DNA from: an uncultured Flavobacteriales bacterium
GTDB lineage: Bacteria; Bacteroidota; Bacteroidia; Flavobacteriales; UBA1820
Assembly: GCA_938023515.1 (NCBI GenBank)
Contig: CALJDR010000082.1
Coordinates: forward strand, 1-47,132
Reading direction: 5' to 3'
DNA: 47,132 bases
In this document: piece by piece, positions 34,913 to 43,621 of the stretch
Layout of the letters: each line of letters starts with the position of its first letter
How positions within the stretch are numbered: position 1 is the stretch's first letter
The notes under the pieces: model-generated
Told to the model about the DNA's origin: nothing
Database searches by the model: none
What the model saw: the letters and a program-made list of their open reading frames with translations, nothing else
Position numbers and translations under genes: made by a program

Positions 34913-36787
34913 ATGAGAGGTTTGAAAGGTTTGTTCTTGTTTATTCTCTCGCTTGTTTCTTTGTGCCTCGGCGCACAGATACAAGTTGGTGATACGTTGC
35001 GCGTAGCGGTGTTTACCGACCTGCACATATCTCCCGGGACACCTGCGGATGAAAATCTGACGCAGGCGGTCGAGCGTGTGAACAAGTCGGGCTATTCTTT
35101 TGTTATTGTGGATGGAGACGTGTCCAACGTGGGTTCGGATGCCGAGCTCGAAAATGTATACAATAAGTTAGAGGCGTTGAAGATGCCTTATTTCTTTGTG
35201 CCGGGCAATCATGAGACCAACTGGTCGGAGAGCGCCTGCCAAACTATTATCAAACTTTGGAAGAACGACCGTTTTGTAGTCGAAGCGGGAGATTATATTT
35301 TTATAGGTTATTCTACCGGCCCTTACATGAAAATGGGAGACGGGGCTGTTAAGAAAGAAGATATCATTTGGCTGGATCAGGAACTTTCCAAGAGGTATAG
35401 GCCGGGAAAGAAAGTGGTATCGGTTGCCCACTATCCTTTGGGCGAGGGCCTTTCCAACTACAAGGATGTAGTTAACATTCTCAAGAAATACAATACAATT
35501 CTACATATAAATGGACACCATCATGTATTCCAGCTCAGGAATTATGATGGAATTCCCGGTTTTATGGCTACCACGATGTTGGGTAAGCCGGCAGATAACG
35601 GGGTCTACAATTCTGTAGTTTTCACTGCGGATTCCATCCGTATCGCTAAGCATCAGGAAAAGAACGGTTATGCGGAAGAACTCGGCTGGGTTATCCCTCA
35701 GGTGGGCGACCGTTCTGGCGTCGGCGAGATTTTCGACGGCGTTTACCACGAGCCGCAGAGCGATCCGGTAAAAGTTCCTTTTTCTTACCAGGATTCCGCT
35801 TCCGTATATACGGGAGTTTGCTTCCCCTCGGACCATACGATCGTGTACGGGACTTCCGAAGGGCAGCTCAAATGCCTCGACATAAAGACCAAAAAGATCC
35901 TTTGGGCTACCGAAAAGGGCAGCACGATCTACTCCACTCCGTTTATGGGCGCCGGAGTGGTGGTGTCGGCCAATTCGGACGGCGAAGTGGCCGGTTATAA
36001 CCGCAAGAACGGGAAGAAATTGTGGAGCTTTAATATGGGCTCTGCGGTACCCGGAGATGGAGTAGCCGATGAAAAAGGATACGGATATATAGGCGGCAGC
36101 TTCGGTGAATTTGTCAAATTCAACTGCAAGAACGGCCGTATAGAATGGAAAAAGAAAATTGGCGACGGTCTTTTCCAGGGCCGTCCCACTATAGCCGGAG
36201 ATAAGATTTTGGCCGGCTGCTGGGATAAATACCTCTACTGCATTGATGCCAATACAGGCGATGTGGTGTGGAAATGGACCAACGGCAGCGCCCAGAAGCT
36301 TTACTCTCCCGGCAACGTAGTTCCGGTGGTAAGTCATGGAAAAGTGATCATTGTCGCACCCGACAACAGAATGACGGCGATAAATCTTGCCAACGGAGAA
36401 CAACTTTGGAGAACAAACCTTAATAAGGTACGCGAATCTCTTTGTCTGTCAAAGGACGGGGAGAGAGTGTACGCAAAAACCATGAATGATGTGCTTATTT
36501 GCGCATCCGCTGTTTCGGACGATTTCGAGCAAGTCTGGGCTTCGGATTGCAAATACGGCTACGAACACACTCCGTGTCCGCCTGCCGAGATGGAAAACGG
36601 GATCGTTTTCCTGACCAACAGACGCGGACAGGTATTTGCGGTGGACGGTAAGACCGGGGCCGTAAAATGGACGTTCGATGCGGGTAATTCCGCCGCGAAC
36701 AAGATAGTGGAAGGACCTGATGGAAGAGCGTGGATAACTCTGATAGAGGGACGGATACTATCAATAGATCCAATGGAAATATTATAA
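34913..36787 (+). CDS. Metallophosphoesterase fused to a PQQ-type beta-propeller
   Basis: 624 residues with a signal peptide (about 1-21, ending LCLGAQ). The calcineurin-like phosphoesterase domain (about 30-240) has the metal motifs D36-x-H38, GD (68-69), GNHE (98-101), a SVAHYPLG strand and a GHHH motif. The C-terminal half (about 300-624) is built of repeated blades such as DIKTKKILWATEKG, NRKNGKKLWSFN, DANTGDVVWKWT and DGKTGAVKWTFD, typical of PQQ-like propellers. It lies 46 bases upstream of susC in the same operon. A periplasmic or surface phosphatase acting on the glycan or ligand taken up by the SusC/SusD pair is plausible (inference). The propeller may bind that ligand rather than PQQ. 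Confidence 0.88.
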   Translation: MRGLKGLFLFILSLVSLCLGAQIQVGDTLRVAVFTDLHISPGTPADENLTQAVERVNKSGYSFVIVDGDVSNVGSDAELENVYNKLEALKMPYFFVPGNHETNWSESACQTIIKLWKNDRFVVEAGDYIFIGYSTGPYMKMGDGAVKKEDIIWLDQELSKRYRPGKKVVSVAHYPLGEGLSNYKDVVNILKKYNTILHINGHHHVFQLRNYDGIPGFMATTMLGKPADNGVYNSVVFTADSIRIAKHQEKNGYAEELGWVIPQVGDRSGVGEIFDGVYHEPQSDPVKVPFSYQDSASVYTGVCFPSDHTIVYGTSEGQLKCLDIKTKKILWATEKGSTIYSTPFMGAGVVVSANSDGEVAGYNRKNGKKLWSFNMGSAVPGDGVADEKGYGYIGGSFGEFVKFNCKNGRIEWKKKIGDGLFQGRPTIAGDKILAGCWDKYLYCIDANTGDVVWKWTNGSAQKLYSPGNVVPVVSHGKVIIVAPDNRMTAINLANGEQLWRTNLNKVRESLCLSKDGERVYAKTMNDVLICASAVSDDFEQVWASDCKYGYEHTPCPPAEMENGIVFLTNRRGQVFAVDGKTGAVKWTFDAGNSAANKIVEGPDGRAWITLIEGRILSIDPMEIL

Positions 36788-36833
36788 TGAAAATCAACAC
36801 TTTCCAAATTATTTAAGTTAAAAACTTACACTA

Positions 36834-39800
36834 ATGAAGCGTTTAATATTATTGATCTTTTGTCTGTTCTCAATAGTTTCTTGGGGACAGGCAATCAAGG
36901 GAAAGGTTATCGACGCGCAGACGAAGGAGACCATTCCCGGAGCGAATATCGCTGTACCCGGTGTAAAAGGTGTTGGAACGTCGACGAACTTCGACGGTGA
37001 CTTCACTCTTACCCTACCCGCAGGGAAGACACAGATTCAAGTGTCTTTCGTGGGGTACAAAACCAAGGTGGTAAACGTTCAGCCAGGAGCTACTGTAACA
37101 GTACAGCTCAACCAGGATGCAGAAATGCTGCAAGACGTGGTTGTGATCGGTTACGGTTCTCAGAAGAAGGAAAACCTTTCCGCTTCTGTAGCAACAGTAG
37201 ACGTAGCGAAGGCCGTGGACAGCCGTCCTATTCCTGACATCGGTCGTGCCCTTCAGGGAACTACCCCGGGACTTAACGTTACTGTCGCCAATGGTGAGCT
37301 TGGTAGCGATCCTAAGTTCCGTATCCGTGGACAGATTTCCTCCATCAACAGTGCCAGCGACCCGCTGATCCTGGTGGACAACGTGCCAATCCCGACCATT
37401 ACCTTGCTTAACCCTGATGACGTAGAATCGATCTCCATCCTGAAGGATGCTGCTTCTGCCTCTATCTACGGTACCAAAGCAGCTAATGGTGTTATTCTTA
37501 TCAAGACCAAGAACGGCTCCGAGAAACCGTCTGGTTCGGTAAGCGTAACTTACCAGGGATCTGTCGCTTTCAGAAAGCCGACTTCGATGCCTAAACTGGG
37601 TGCAATAGAATCCTATGAGTACTTCTACAACTATACGTTGAGCCGTCGTAATATGACTGACGGAGGCATTGACCAGACGAACTCCCTTACAGGTTTCTAT
37701 TGGTATATGACCCTTGACGACCTCGAACGGGCAAAATGGTGGCAGGATACCTATGGTGGCATGAATACGCTGGAACCCATGGTTTATGGACGTGACTGGG
37801 AAACCCGCGCTCCGCGTGGATTCTCGGAACGTAATATCGCATACAGAACGTATGATGTATACGAGTCCATTTATAAGGATTCGGCCCCGACGATCAAGCA
37901 GAACATCTCTATCTCCGGAAACACCGGAAATACGACCTATAACATCGGTCTGGGTTACACCAACCAGATAGGTTTCCTGGATGTATCGAAGGATAACTTC
38001 TCGGTTTACAATATTTCTATATCTCTTACCACGAAGGTCAACAAATTCTTCACGGCCCGTGCTTCTATGAGATATGCCAAGAGCGAAAAGAAATATCCTA
38101 ACAACCAGGATGGTACCACCTACGACGCACTGTGGTATGCACTCCGTTGGAGCCAGTATTACCCGCAGGGTGCTAAATGGTACGGATACGATACCCGTGA
38201 CGCACGTTCCGAAATAGAACAGTCCGGTATCCTGACCGACACCAAACAGAACCTTACCGCTAATATCGGTGGTACTTTGAACCTTCTGAAAGGATGGTCT
38301 GCAGATATCGACCTTACTTATATGTCGGACAACCGTTTCGAGTACTATCCGGGATACTGGAGAAGCTATATCGACACTTGGTCTGCAGCTACTGTGCCAA
38401 TCACTGACGAAAACGGTGCTGCTATCTATCGTAACAAATACGGTGAGATCGTGCCGGCTGGTACGGAAGGCGCTACCCAGGAAAAGGGTTGGAACTACCG
38501 TATGGTTACCACTAAGGGTACGGGATCGGACCGCGTAAGCGAAACGTCCAAGCACTCCGACCGTGTGGAAATGACGGCTAAGACTGCCTATAAGAATACA
38601 TGGGGAGACCATGACTTCCAGGCTATGGTCGGTATCAACACATCGAGCTACAGATTCTACTCCAACTCTTCGACCAAATACGGTCTGATCTATCCGGAGC
38701 GTCCTTACTTCAACTTGGCAGAGGGCAACATGACCGCTTCCGGAAGCCGTACTTGGAACTCTTCGGTAGGTTACTTCGCCCGTTTGGACTACGTTTGGAA
38801 AAACAGATGGATCATCCAGCTCAACGGACGTTACGATGCTACTTCGAAATATCCGAAAGATATGAGATGGAAATTCTTCCCATCCGGATCTCTGGCCTAC
38901 ATCATGTCTGAAGAAAACTTCTTCCAGGGCATCAAAGATGTAGTATCGTTCCTTAAATTCCGTGCCAGCTATGGTACGTTGGGTAACGAAGCTATCGGTT
39001 CCGGTTACTACATCCCGACTTTGACCAAATATACTTCCGGCACGAACGCTCCTTGGGGCGACTATGACGGCTCTGTGGTATACCAGACTTATAGCAGCCC
39101 GTCCGTTGTCCGCAGCGATGTCACGTGGGAAAGAATTTCTACCCTGGGCTTCGGTCTTGATGCTCGCTTCTGGAAGAATAAAGTCGGCCTTTCGTTCGAC
39201 TGGTACAATAAGAAAACTACCGATATGTTCGTTCCCGGCGAATCGATGCCTGCTACTTTCGGTGCTGATTCCCCGAGAGGAAACAACGGTACGATGCGCA
39301 CTAACGGTTTTGAATTGTCGGTGGATTTCAACCACACCTTCAAGAACGGTCTGAACATGTCTGTTACGGCAGGTGTATCTGACGCCAAAACGAAGATCCT
39401 TAAGTATGTGGATGCAGAAACCCACACGTTTAATGGTCTGGTTAGCAGCGGCAACTGGTATAGCGGCCAGACCTACGGAGAAATCTGGGGTTACAGATAT
39501 GACCGCCTGTATCAGCTGAACGATTTCGTAGAGATCGCGAACTACAACGGTAAGAGCATCCCCAGCGGAGAATCTGCTGTATGGTACTACAACAAGGCTT
39601 ACAGACTGAAACCCGGTTACAACTACCAGAACGGTCTGGAGACTGCCACTCCCGGTCAGATCAAGTACAAGGACCTTAACGGCGATGGTGCTATCAACGG
39701 CGGGCAGGGAACTACTGAAGATCCGGGCGACCGCGAGGTGATCGGTAACCTGATGCCCAGATGGGAATACAGCTTCCGCGTAGACTTGAACTGGAAAGGA

Positions 39801-40283
39801 TTCGACTTGGCTCTGTTCTTCCAGGGTATCGGAAAACGCGATGCTTGGTCCCGCGGACCGCTGGTATCGCCGGCTCCTGAGCTTGGTAACGGTGCTTCTG
39901 CCAAGATCATCACCAACAGATGGACTGCAGAGAACCCCAATGCCTACTGGCCGAACTCAACTGCAATGAGCCGCGAGGATTACACCAACGGCAACTGGCA
40001 GCAGAACGACAAGTATCTGCTGAACATGGCCTACCTGCGCCTCAAACAGCTCACGATCGGATACACTATCCCTCAGCGCCTGACCAAAAAGGTAAGCATC
40101 AACAGGCTTCGCGCATACTTCACGGTTGAAAACCTCTTCACGATCGACAATCTGAAGGTGGATATCGACCCTGAACTCAATACCGGTAATATGTCGGCTG
40201 GTTCGGGCTATGCAATAGGACAGCTCGGTGTTACTACACCGCTGCCGAAATACTATACCATCGGACTTCAGCTCACACTATAA
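36834..40283 (+). CDS. SusC/RagA-family TonB-dependent outer-membrane transporter
   Basis: 1149 residues with signal peptide (about 1-18, ending SWGQ). A carboxypeptidase-regulatory-like domain (about 20-100, KGKVIDAQTKETIPGANI) precedes the TonB box region, the plug with DVVVIGYGSQKK, RIRGQ and VDNVPI (about 105-235), and the beta-barrel to an aromatic-rich end. It imports a ligand captured by the partner SusD. Codon use (many GGT, GCT, CGT, AAC) differs from the GCC/GGC-rich genes on the left and resembles that of highly expressed genes. It lies between the phosphoesterase and SusD genes in one operon. Confidence 0.96.
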   Translation: MKRLILLIFCLFSIVSWGQAIKGKVIDAQTKETIPGANIAVPGVKGVGTSTNFDGDFTLTLPAGKTQIQVSFVGYKTKVVNVQPGATVTVQLNQDAEMLQDVVVIGYGSQKKENLSASVATVDVAKAVDSRPIPDIGRALQGTTPGLNVTVANGELGSDPKFRIRGQISSINSASDPLILVDNVPIPTITLLNPDDVESISILKDAASASIYGTKAANGVILIKTKNGSEKPSGSVSVTYQGSVAFRKPTSMPKLGAIESYEYFYNYTLSRRNMTDGGIDQTNSLTGFYWYMTLDDLERAKWWQDTYGGMNTLEPMVYGRDWETRAPRGFSERNIAYRTYDVYESIYKDSAPTIKQNISISGNTGNTTYNIGLGYTNQIGFLDVSKDNFSVYNISISLTTKVNKFFTARASMRYAKSEKKYPNNQDGTTYDALWYALRWSQYYPQGAKWYGYDTRDARSEIEQSGILTDTKQNLTANIGGTLNLLKGWSADIDLTYMSDNRFEYYPGYWRSYIDTWSAATVPITDENGAAIYRNKYGEIVPAGTEGATQEKGWNYRMVTTKGTGSDRVSETSKHSDRVEMTAKTAYKNTWGDHDFQAMVGINTSSYRFYSNSSTKYGLIYPERPYFNLAEGNMTASGSRTWNSSVGYFARLDYVWKNRWIIQLNGRYDATSKYPKDMRWKFFPSGSLAYIMSEENFFQGIKDVVSFLKFRASYGTLGNEAIGSGYYIPTLTKYTSGTNAPWGDYDGSVVYQTYSSPSVVRSDVTWERISTLGFGLDARFWKNKVGLSFDWYNKKTTDMFVPGESMPATFGADSPRGNNGTMRTNGFELSVDFNHTFKNGLNMSVTAGVSDAKTKILKYVDAETHTFNGLVSSGNWYSGQTYGEIWGYRYDRLYQLNDFVEIANYNGKSIPSGESAVWYYNKAYRLKPGYNYQNGLETATPGQIKYKDLNGDGAINGGQGTTEDPGDREVIGNLMPRWEYSFRVDLNWKGFDLALFFQGIGKRDAWSRGPLVSPAPELGNGASAKIITNRWTAENPNAYWPNSTAMSREDYTNGNWQQNDKYLLNMAYLRLKQLTIGYTIPQRLTKKVSINRLRAYFTVENLFTIDNLKVDIDPELNTGNMSAGSGYAIGQLGVTTPLPKYYTIGLQLTL

Positions 40284-40303
40284 TATAATCTTATAGGAAT
40301 ATT

Positions 40304-42646
40304 ATGAAAAAGAAATACTTTTTACCGATAGTACTTATTGCAATCCTGTTCACAGGTTGTACTAAGGAATTCCTCGACAGAACGCCGTTGGATACTGTCG
40401 ACGACTCTAACTTCTGGACAAGCGAGTCCAACCTGCGCTTGCACTCCATATATTACTACAGAGCTTATTTCTTCGGTTATGGTAGCGGCTGGGACGTATT
40501 TTGCCCTGCAAACCGCAGCTGCTTCAACACGGATGTCCAGATCGGATCTTCGGGACTTCCCGGTGGTTTGAGCGCTGGCGACTATTCCGGAGGTAACTCT
40601 TCCCGTAGCTATACCGGCGCTTCGTATTTGAACGAAGAAAGCTGGGGTAATGCCTACATCTGGATCCGCCGCGCCAATATTTTTATTGACCGCGTTGAAA
40701 ATAACTCTAAAGGCGTTATTTCCGATGAGGCTTACAAGCATTGGCTGGGCGTAGCCCGCTTCCTCCGTGCTTTCCGTTATGCCGACCTCGTTTGGGGATT
40801 TGGCAACGTGCCTTATTTCGATAAGGCCGAAGACAGCATGGATATCCTTTGCAAGGACCGCGACAATATCTATGCCGTAGGAGATACTCCGGGTATCATC
40901 GATAATATAATCGATGACTTCCAGTACGGTGTCGATAACTGCCGCGCCGATGACGGAGGCAATAACCTTATCAACAAGTACATCATTGCTACCGCAGGTG
41001 CCCGTTGGATGTTCTGGATCGGTTGCTATCAGAAATATGGCCCTGCCACTTATTTCGGAGGCAATCAGGAATATGCCAAGAAATGCCTTGCAAAAGCCGT
41101 AGAATGGGCCAATGTAGTAAAAACTTCGGGTAAATATTCCATCCAAACGGACTATCGTACCGAATACACCAGCGATAACCTGAGTGCAAACAAGGGTATC
41201 ATCATGGCCCGTTTCTACAGCTCTGCTCAGATCAAACACTCCATGACGACTTACCGTGGAAACTTCGTTTCCGACGGTCAGAACTCCGGTGGTGGTGGTG
41301 GTACTCCGAACGCACACTACATGCGTAACGTAGTACTGTTCTGGGACGGCAAACTTCAGCCGAGCGAAACGACGGTTATTGCTGATGCCGGTAACCCCGA
41401 CAACTATGGCAAACTGTACACGATGCTGGACAATGCCTTGGTTATAAACAAGGATCCCCGTCTGGAAGCCCAGATACACTCTATTCGTACGATGACGGCC
41501 GGCAGCTATATCGGAGCAGAGACTTTTGCTTACACCAAGCTGTCCAATACCCGCTATTATGTACGGGCTCTTTTCCCGCGTCAGTATGCGGATTATCTGC
41601 TGGAAAGCTCTAATACCATTACTGAACTGGGTGCACCTTACAACATTACCAATGCGCCTGTATACCGTTATTCCGACCTGCTTCTTACCTGGATCGCTGC
41701 TAAAGCGGAACTGGCAGACGGCGGTCTTGGCGGCCCGGCTGTAACCCAGCAGGATCTTGACGAATCTATCAACGTAGTTCGCAACAGACCGCTGGCTACC
41801 GGTGTGAAGAACCCGGCCCTGACCCCGCAGAAGCTGCCTGCTCTTACTTTGGGCAGCTATCCGACCGATCCTACCCGGGATCCGGATGTTTCTCCGTTGC
41901 TTTGGGAGATTCGTCGCGAGCGTACGGTAGAATGCTTCTCCGACTGGGTTCGCAACAAAGACCTGCGTGCTTTCGGTAAATTCCTTCCTTATATGGAGCG
42001 TTTCGACACTTACCCTGGTAAGTATTGCAACGAACCGAATGATCCTTCGACGGGATATACCGGTCTGTATAACGGCGGTACTCCGGGCACTGGCTGGGGC
42101 GAACAGGACAACAGCGGTGTATACTACTATAGAGACACCCCTGAAGGAAACCTGCTTCAGTGCGGCGCTTACTTTGAACTGGATGCCCTGTACAACAAAT
42201 GGAAAGCTTCTTATGAATACCTGAAGAACAATCCTGCTGAACAGACCAATCCGGCTAAGGTAGGAGAGGAATTGCAGAACCTGCTTTCCCTGCAGGCATT
42301 CATTGACCTGGCCCCCAGACTTTGGTGCGTAACCAAAGATGGTGAGCAGCGTATCTGGAAGAACTATAAGCTCTACAGACAAGATGACTATAGCGGTTGG
42401 GAATGGAAAACCAAGGCAGATGTGGGTGATGCTAACTACGATATCGTAGTTCCTGAAGCTACGGTATTGGCTTCCATGCAGAGAATGCGCGGATGGCTGA
42501 TCACTGTTCAACACTCTCTGAGCCTGATGTCTGCTGCTACCAACCAGCGTTCCTGGCTCTCGTGCGTTCCTATCAGCCAGATCATCTACTACAAGAACAA
42601 AGGCTATACCCTTACCCAGAACCCTGGATATTCGGTTGAAATCTAA
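40304..42646 (+). CDS. SusD/RagB-family outer-membrane lipoprotein, unusually long
   Basis: 780 residues, longer than most SusD proteins (roughly 450-680). The signal peptide ends in lipobox LFTGC (Cys19), followed by TKEFLDRTPLDTVDDSNFW, the common SusD start. Helical TPR-like parts include WIRRANIFIDRVE and RFLRAFRYADLV; the C-terminal RagB part includes LLWEIRRERTVE. A five-Gly stretch occurs near residue 330. It caps the SusC barrel and binds the ligand. It begins 20 bases after susC and is followed by a terminator. Extra length may be loop insertions around the binding face. Confidence 0.94.
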   Translation: MKKKYFLPIVLIAILFTGCTKEFLDRTPLDTVDDSNFWTSESNLRLHSIYYYRAYFFGYGSGWDVFCPANRSCFNTDVQIGSSGLPGGLSAGDYSGGNSSRSYTGASYLNEESWGNAYIWIRRANIFIDRVENNSKGVISDEAYKHWLGVARFLRAFRYADLVWGFGNVPYFDKAEDSMDILCKDRDNIYAVGDTPGIIDNIIDDFQYGVDNCRADDGGNNLINKYIIATAGARWMFWIGCYQKYGPATYFGGNQEYAKKCLAKAVEWANVVKTSGKYSIQTDYRTEYTSDNLSANKGIIMARFYSSAQIKHSMTTYRGNFVSDGQNSGGGGGTPNAHYMRNVVLFWDGKLQPSETTVIADAGNPDNYGKLYTMLDNALVINKDPRLEAQIHSIRTMTAGSYIGAETFAYTKLSNTRYYVRALFPRQYADYLLESSNTITELGAPYNITNAPVYRYSDLLLTWIAAKAELADGGLGGPAVTQQDLDESINVVRNRPLATGVKNPALTPQKLPALTLGSYPTDPTRDPDVSPLLWEIRRERTVECFSDWVRNKDLRAFGKFLPYMERFDTYPGKYCNEPNDPSTGYTGLYNGGTPGTGWGEQDNSGVYYYRDTPEGNLLQCGAYFELDALYNKWKASYEYLKNNPAEQTNPAKVGEELQNLLSLQAFIDLAPRLWCVTKDGEQRIWKNYKLYRQDDYSGWEWKTKADVGDANYDIVVPEATVLASMQRMRGWLITVQHSLSLMSAATNQRSWLSCVPISQIIYYKNKGYTLTQNPGYSVEI

Positions 42647-42670
42647 TTCTTGAAATAGATTTGAATATTG

Positions 42671-42701
42671 CCGGCGGCCTGAAAAGGCCGCCGGTTTTTT
42701 T
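42671..42701 (+). terminator. Terminator of the phosphoesterase-susCD operon
   Basis: Perfect ten-base stem CCGGCGGCCT / AGGCCGCCGG, loop GAAA, followed by seven T. Confidence 0.93.
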
Positions 42702-42865
42702 ATGGGTAATTTTTCTCTGTCTTTTACGGTATTTGTTTTTCTAAAAAGTTCGTTTTTTGCGTAACCGCATCCCCAGACGAGCAGTAACGAGTAGTACGAT
42801 TGTGCGTAAATCCAGTTATGACTATAGGAGCGGCCCATATGGTTAATTAAATATTGGATTGTGAT

Positions 42866-42907
42866 ATGCCTCGACGAAGTTACAGAGTGTTGTTTTTACT
42901 GCCATGA
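42866..42907 (+). other. 13-codon leader frame or frameshifted N-terminus of the DUF2798-like gene
   Basis: ATG at 42866 opens MPRRSYRVLFLLP and stops at TGA 42905-42907, which overlaps the next ATG at 42904 (ATGA arrangement). One extra T in the T-run at 42893-42897 would join this frame to the following membrane protein and give it a natural basic-then-hydrophobic N-terminus. Either translational coupling or a frameshift or sequence error is possible. Confidence 0.4.
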
Positions 42908-43359
42908 TGGTCTTTGTCATGGCCTTTTCCATCTCCCTTTATAATATTGCCGATAATTCCGGGAAATTGAAGCGGACTATGCTTTGGAGTACATTAGAAA
43001 GTATGTGGCTCCCTTATTTCGTGGCCGTATTGTATGAGTTGACTATTGCGAAACTCCTCGCGGTTAAATTAGCTTTCCGGTTTGTCGATCCGTGTGGGAG
43101 GCCGCTTTTTAAGATATTGGCAATGGCGATAACGATGGTGACGACCATGTGCTCGACCATGAGTTTGTTCATAACATTTATGGTATATGGAATCGACGGG
43201 GAATTGCCTCTCAGATGGCTTTCCTCACTTGCTAAAAACTATCTGTTTGCCTTGTGCCTGCAACTACTTATCGCCGGGGCACTGGTGCGGTTTTTGTTCC
43301 GTGCGATTTTTTCGAAAAATAAGATCGCAGCGGCTCCAAAGTGCGTGAAGGAAAAATAA
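42904..43359 (+). CDS. DUF2798-like small membrane protein
   Basis: 151 residues with four hydrophobic segments arranged as two similar halves: MVFVMAFSISLYN with WLPYFVAVLYELTIAKLLA, and ILAMAITMVTTMCSTMSLF with NYLFALCLQLLIAGALVRF. This two-repeat layout fits DUF2798 proteins of unknown function. The present start lacks the basic N-terminus expected before the first helix; that sequence is found in another frame directly upstream. It stands alone between the SusD terminator and a tRNA gene. Confidence 0.6.
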   Translation: MMVFVMAFSISLYNIADNSGKLKRTMLWSTLESMWLPYFVAVLYELTIAKLLAVKLAFRFVDPCGRPLFKILAMAITMVTTMCSTMSLFITFMVYGIDGELPLRWLSSLAKNYLFALCLQLLIAGALVRFLFRAIFSKNKIAAAPKCVKEK

Positions 43360-43395
43360 AAAAAGCCCTGCAAATCTATTATTGCAAGGCCATTG

Positions 43396-43479
43396 TACCC
43401 GGAGCGGGGGTCGAACCCGCACACCCTTGCGGGCGCTGGATTTTGAGTCCAGTGCGTCTACCGATTCCGCCATCCGGGC
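43396..43479 (-). tRNA. tRNA-Leu (anticodon CAA)
   Basis: The minus strand folds as an 84-base class II tRNA: acceptor GCCCGGA / TCCGGGT with discriminator A, D-arm GGCGGAATCGGTAGACGC, anticodon stem CTGGA/TCCAG around loop CTCAAAA (anticodon CAA), a variable arm GCGCCCGCAAGGGTG-like, and T-arm GCGGGTTCGACCCCCGC. CCA is not encoded. Confidence 0.95.
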
Positions 43480-43621
43480 TAAAGCACTGCAAATATAAGG
43501 CGTTTTTTTTCCCTACAAAACATTTCCTTGATATGAACCTCAAAAAAACCGTTTCTTGGCCCCCTGTGTAGATTATAATCCATAAATTAGCGCTCAGAAA
43601 AAAACAATTAACACGTATATT

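Noticed and set aside
37014..39425. 803-codon open frame antisense to susC
   Set aside because: Shadow of susC codon use; no domain, no promoter.
40322..42838. 838-codon open frame antisense to susD
   Set aside because: Shadow of susD codon use; it runs through the susD terminator.
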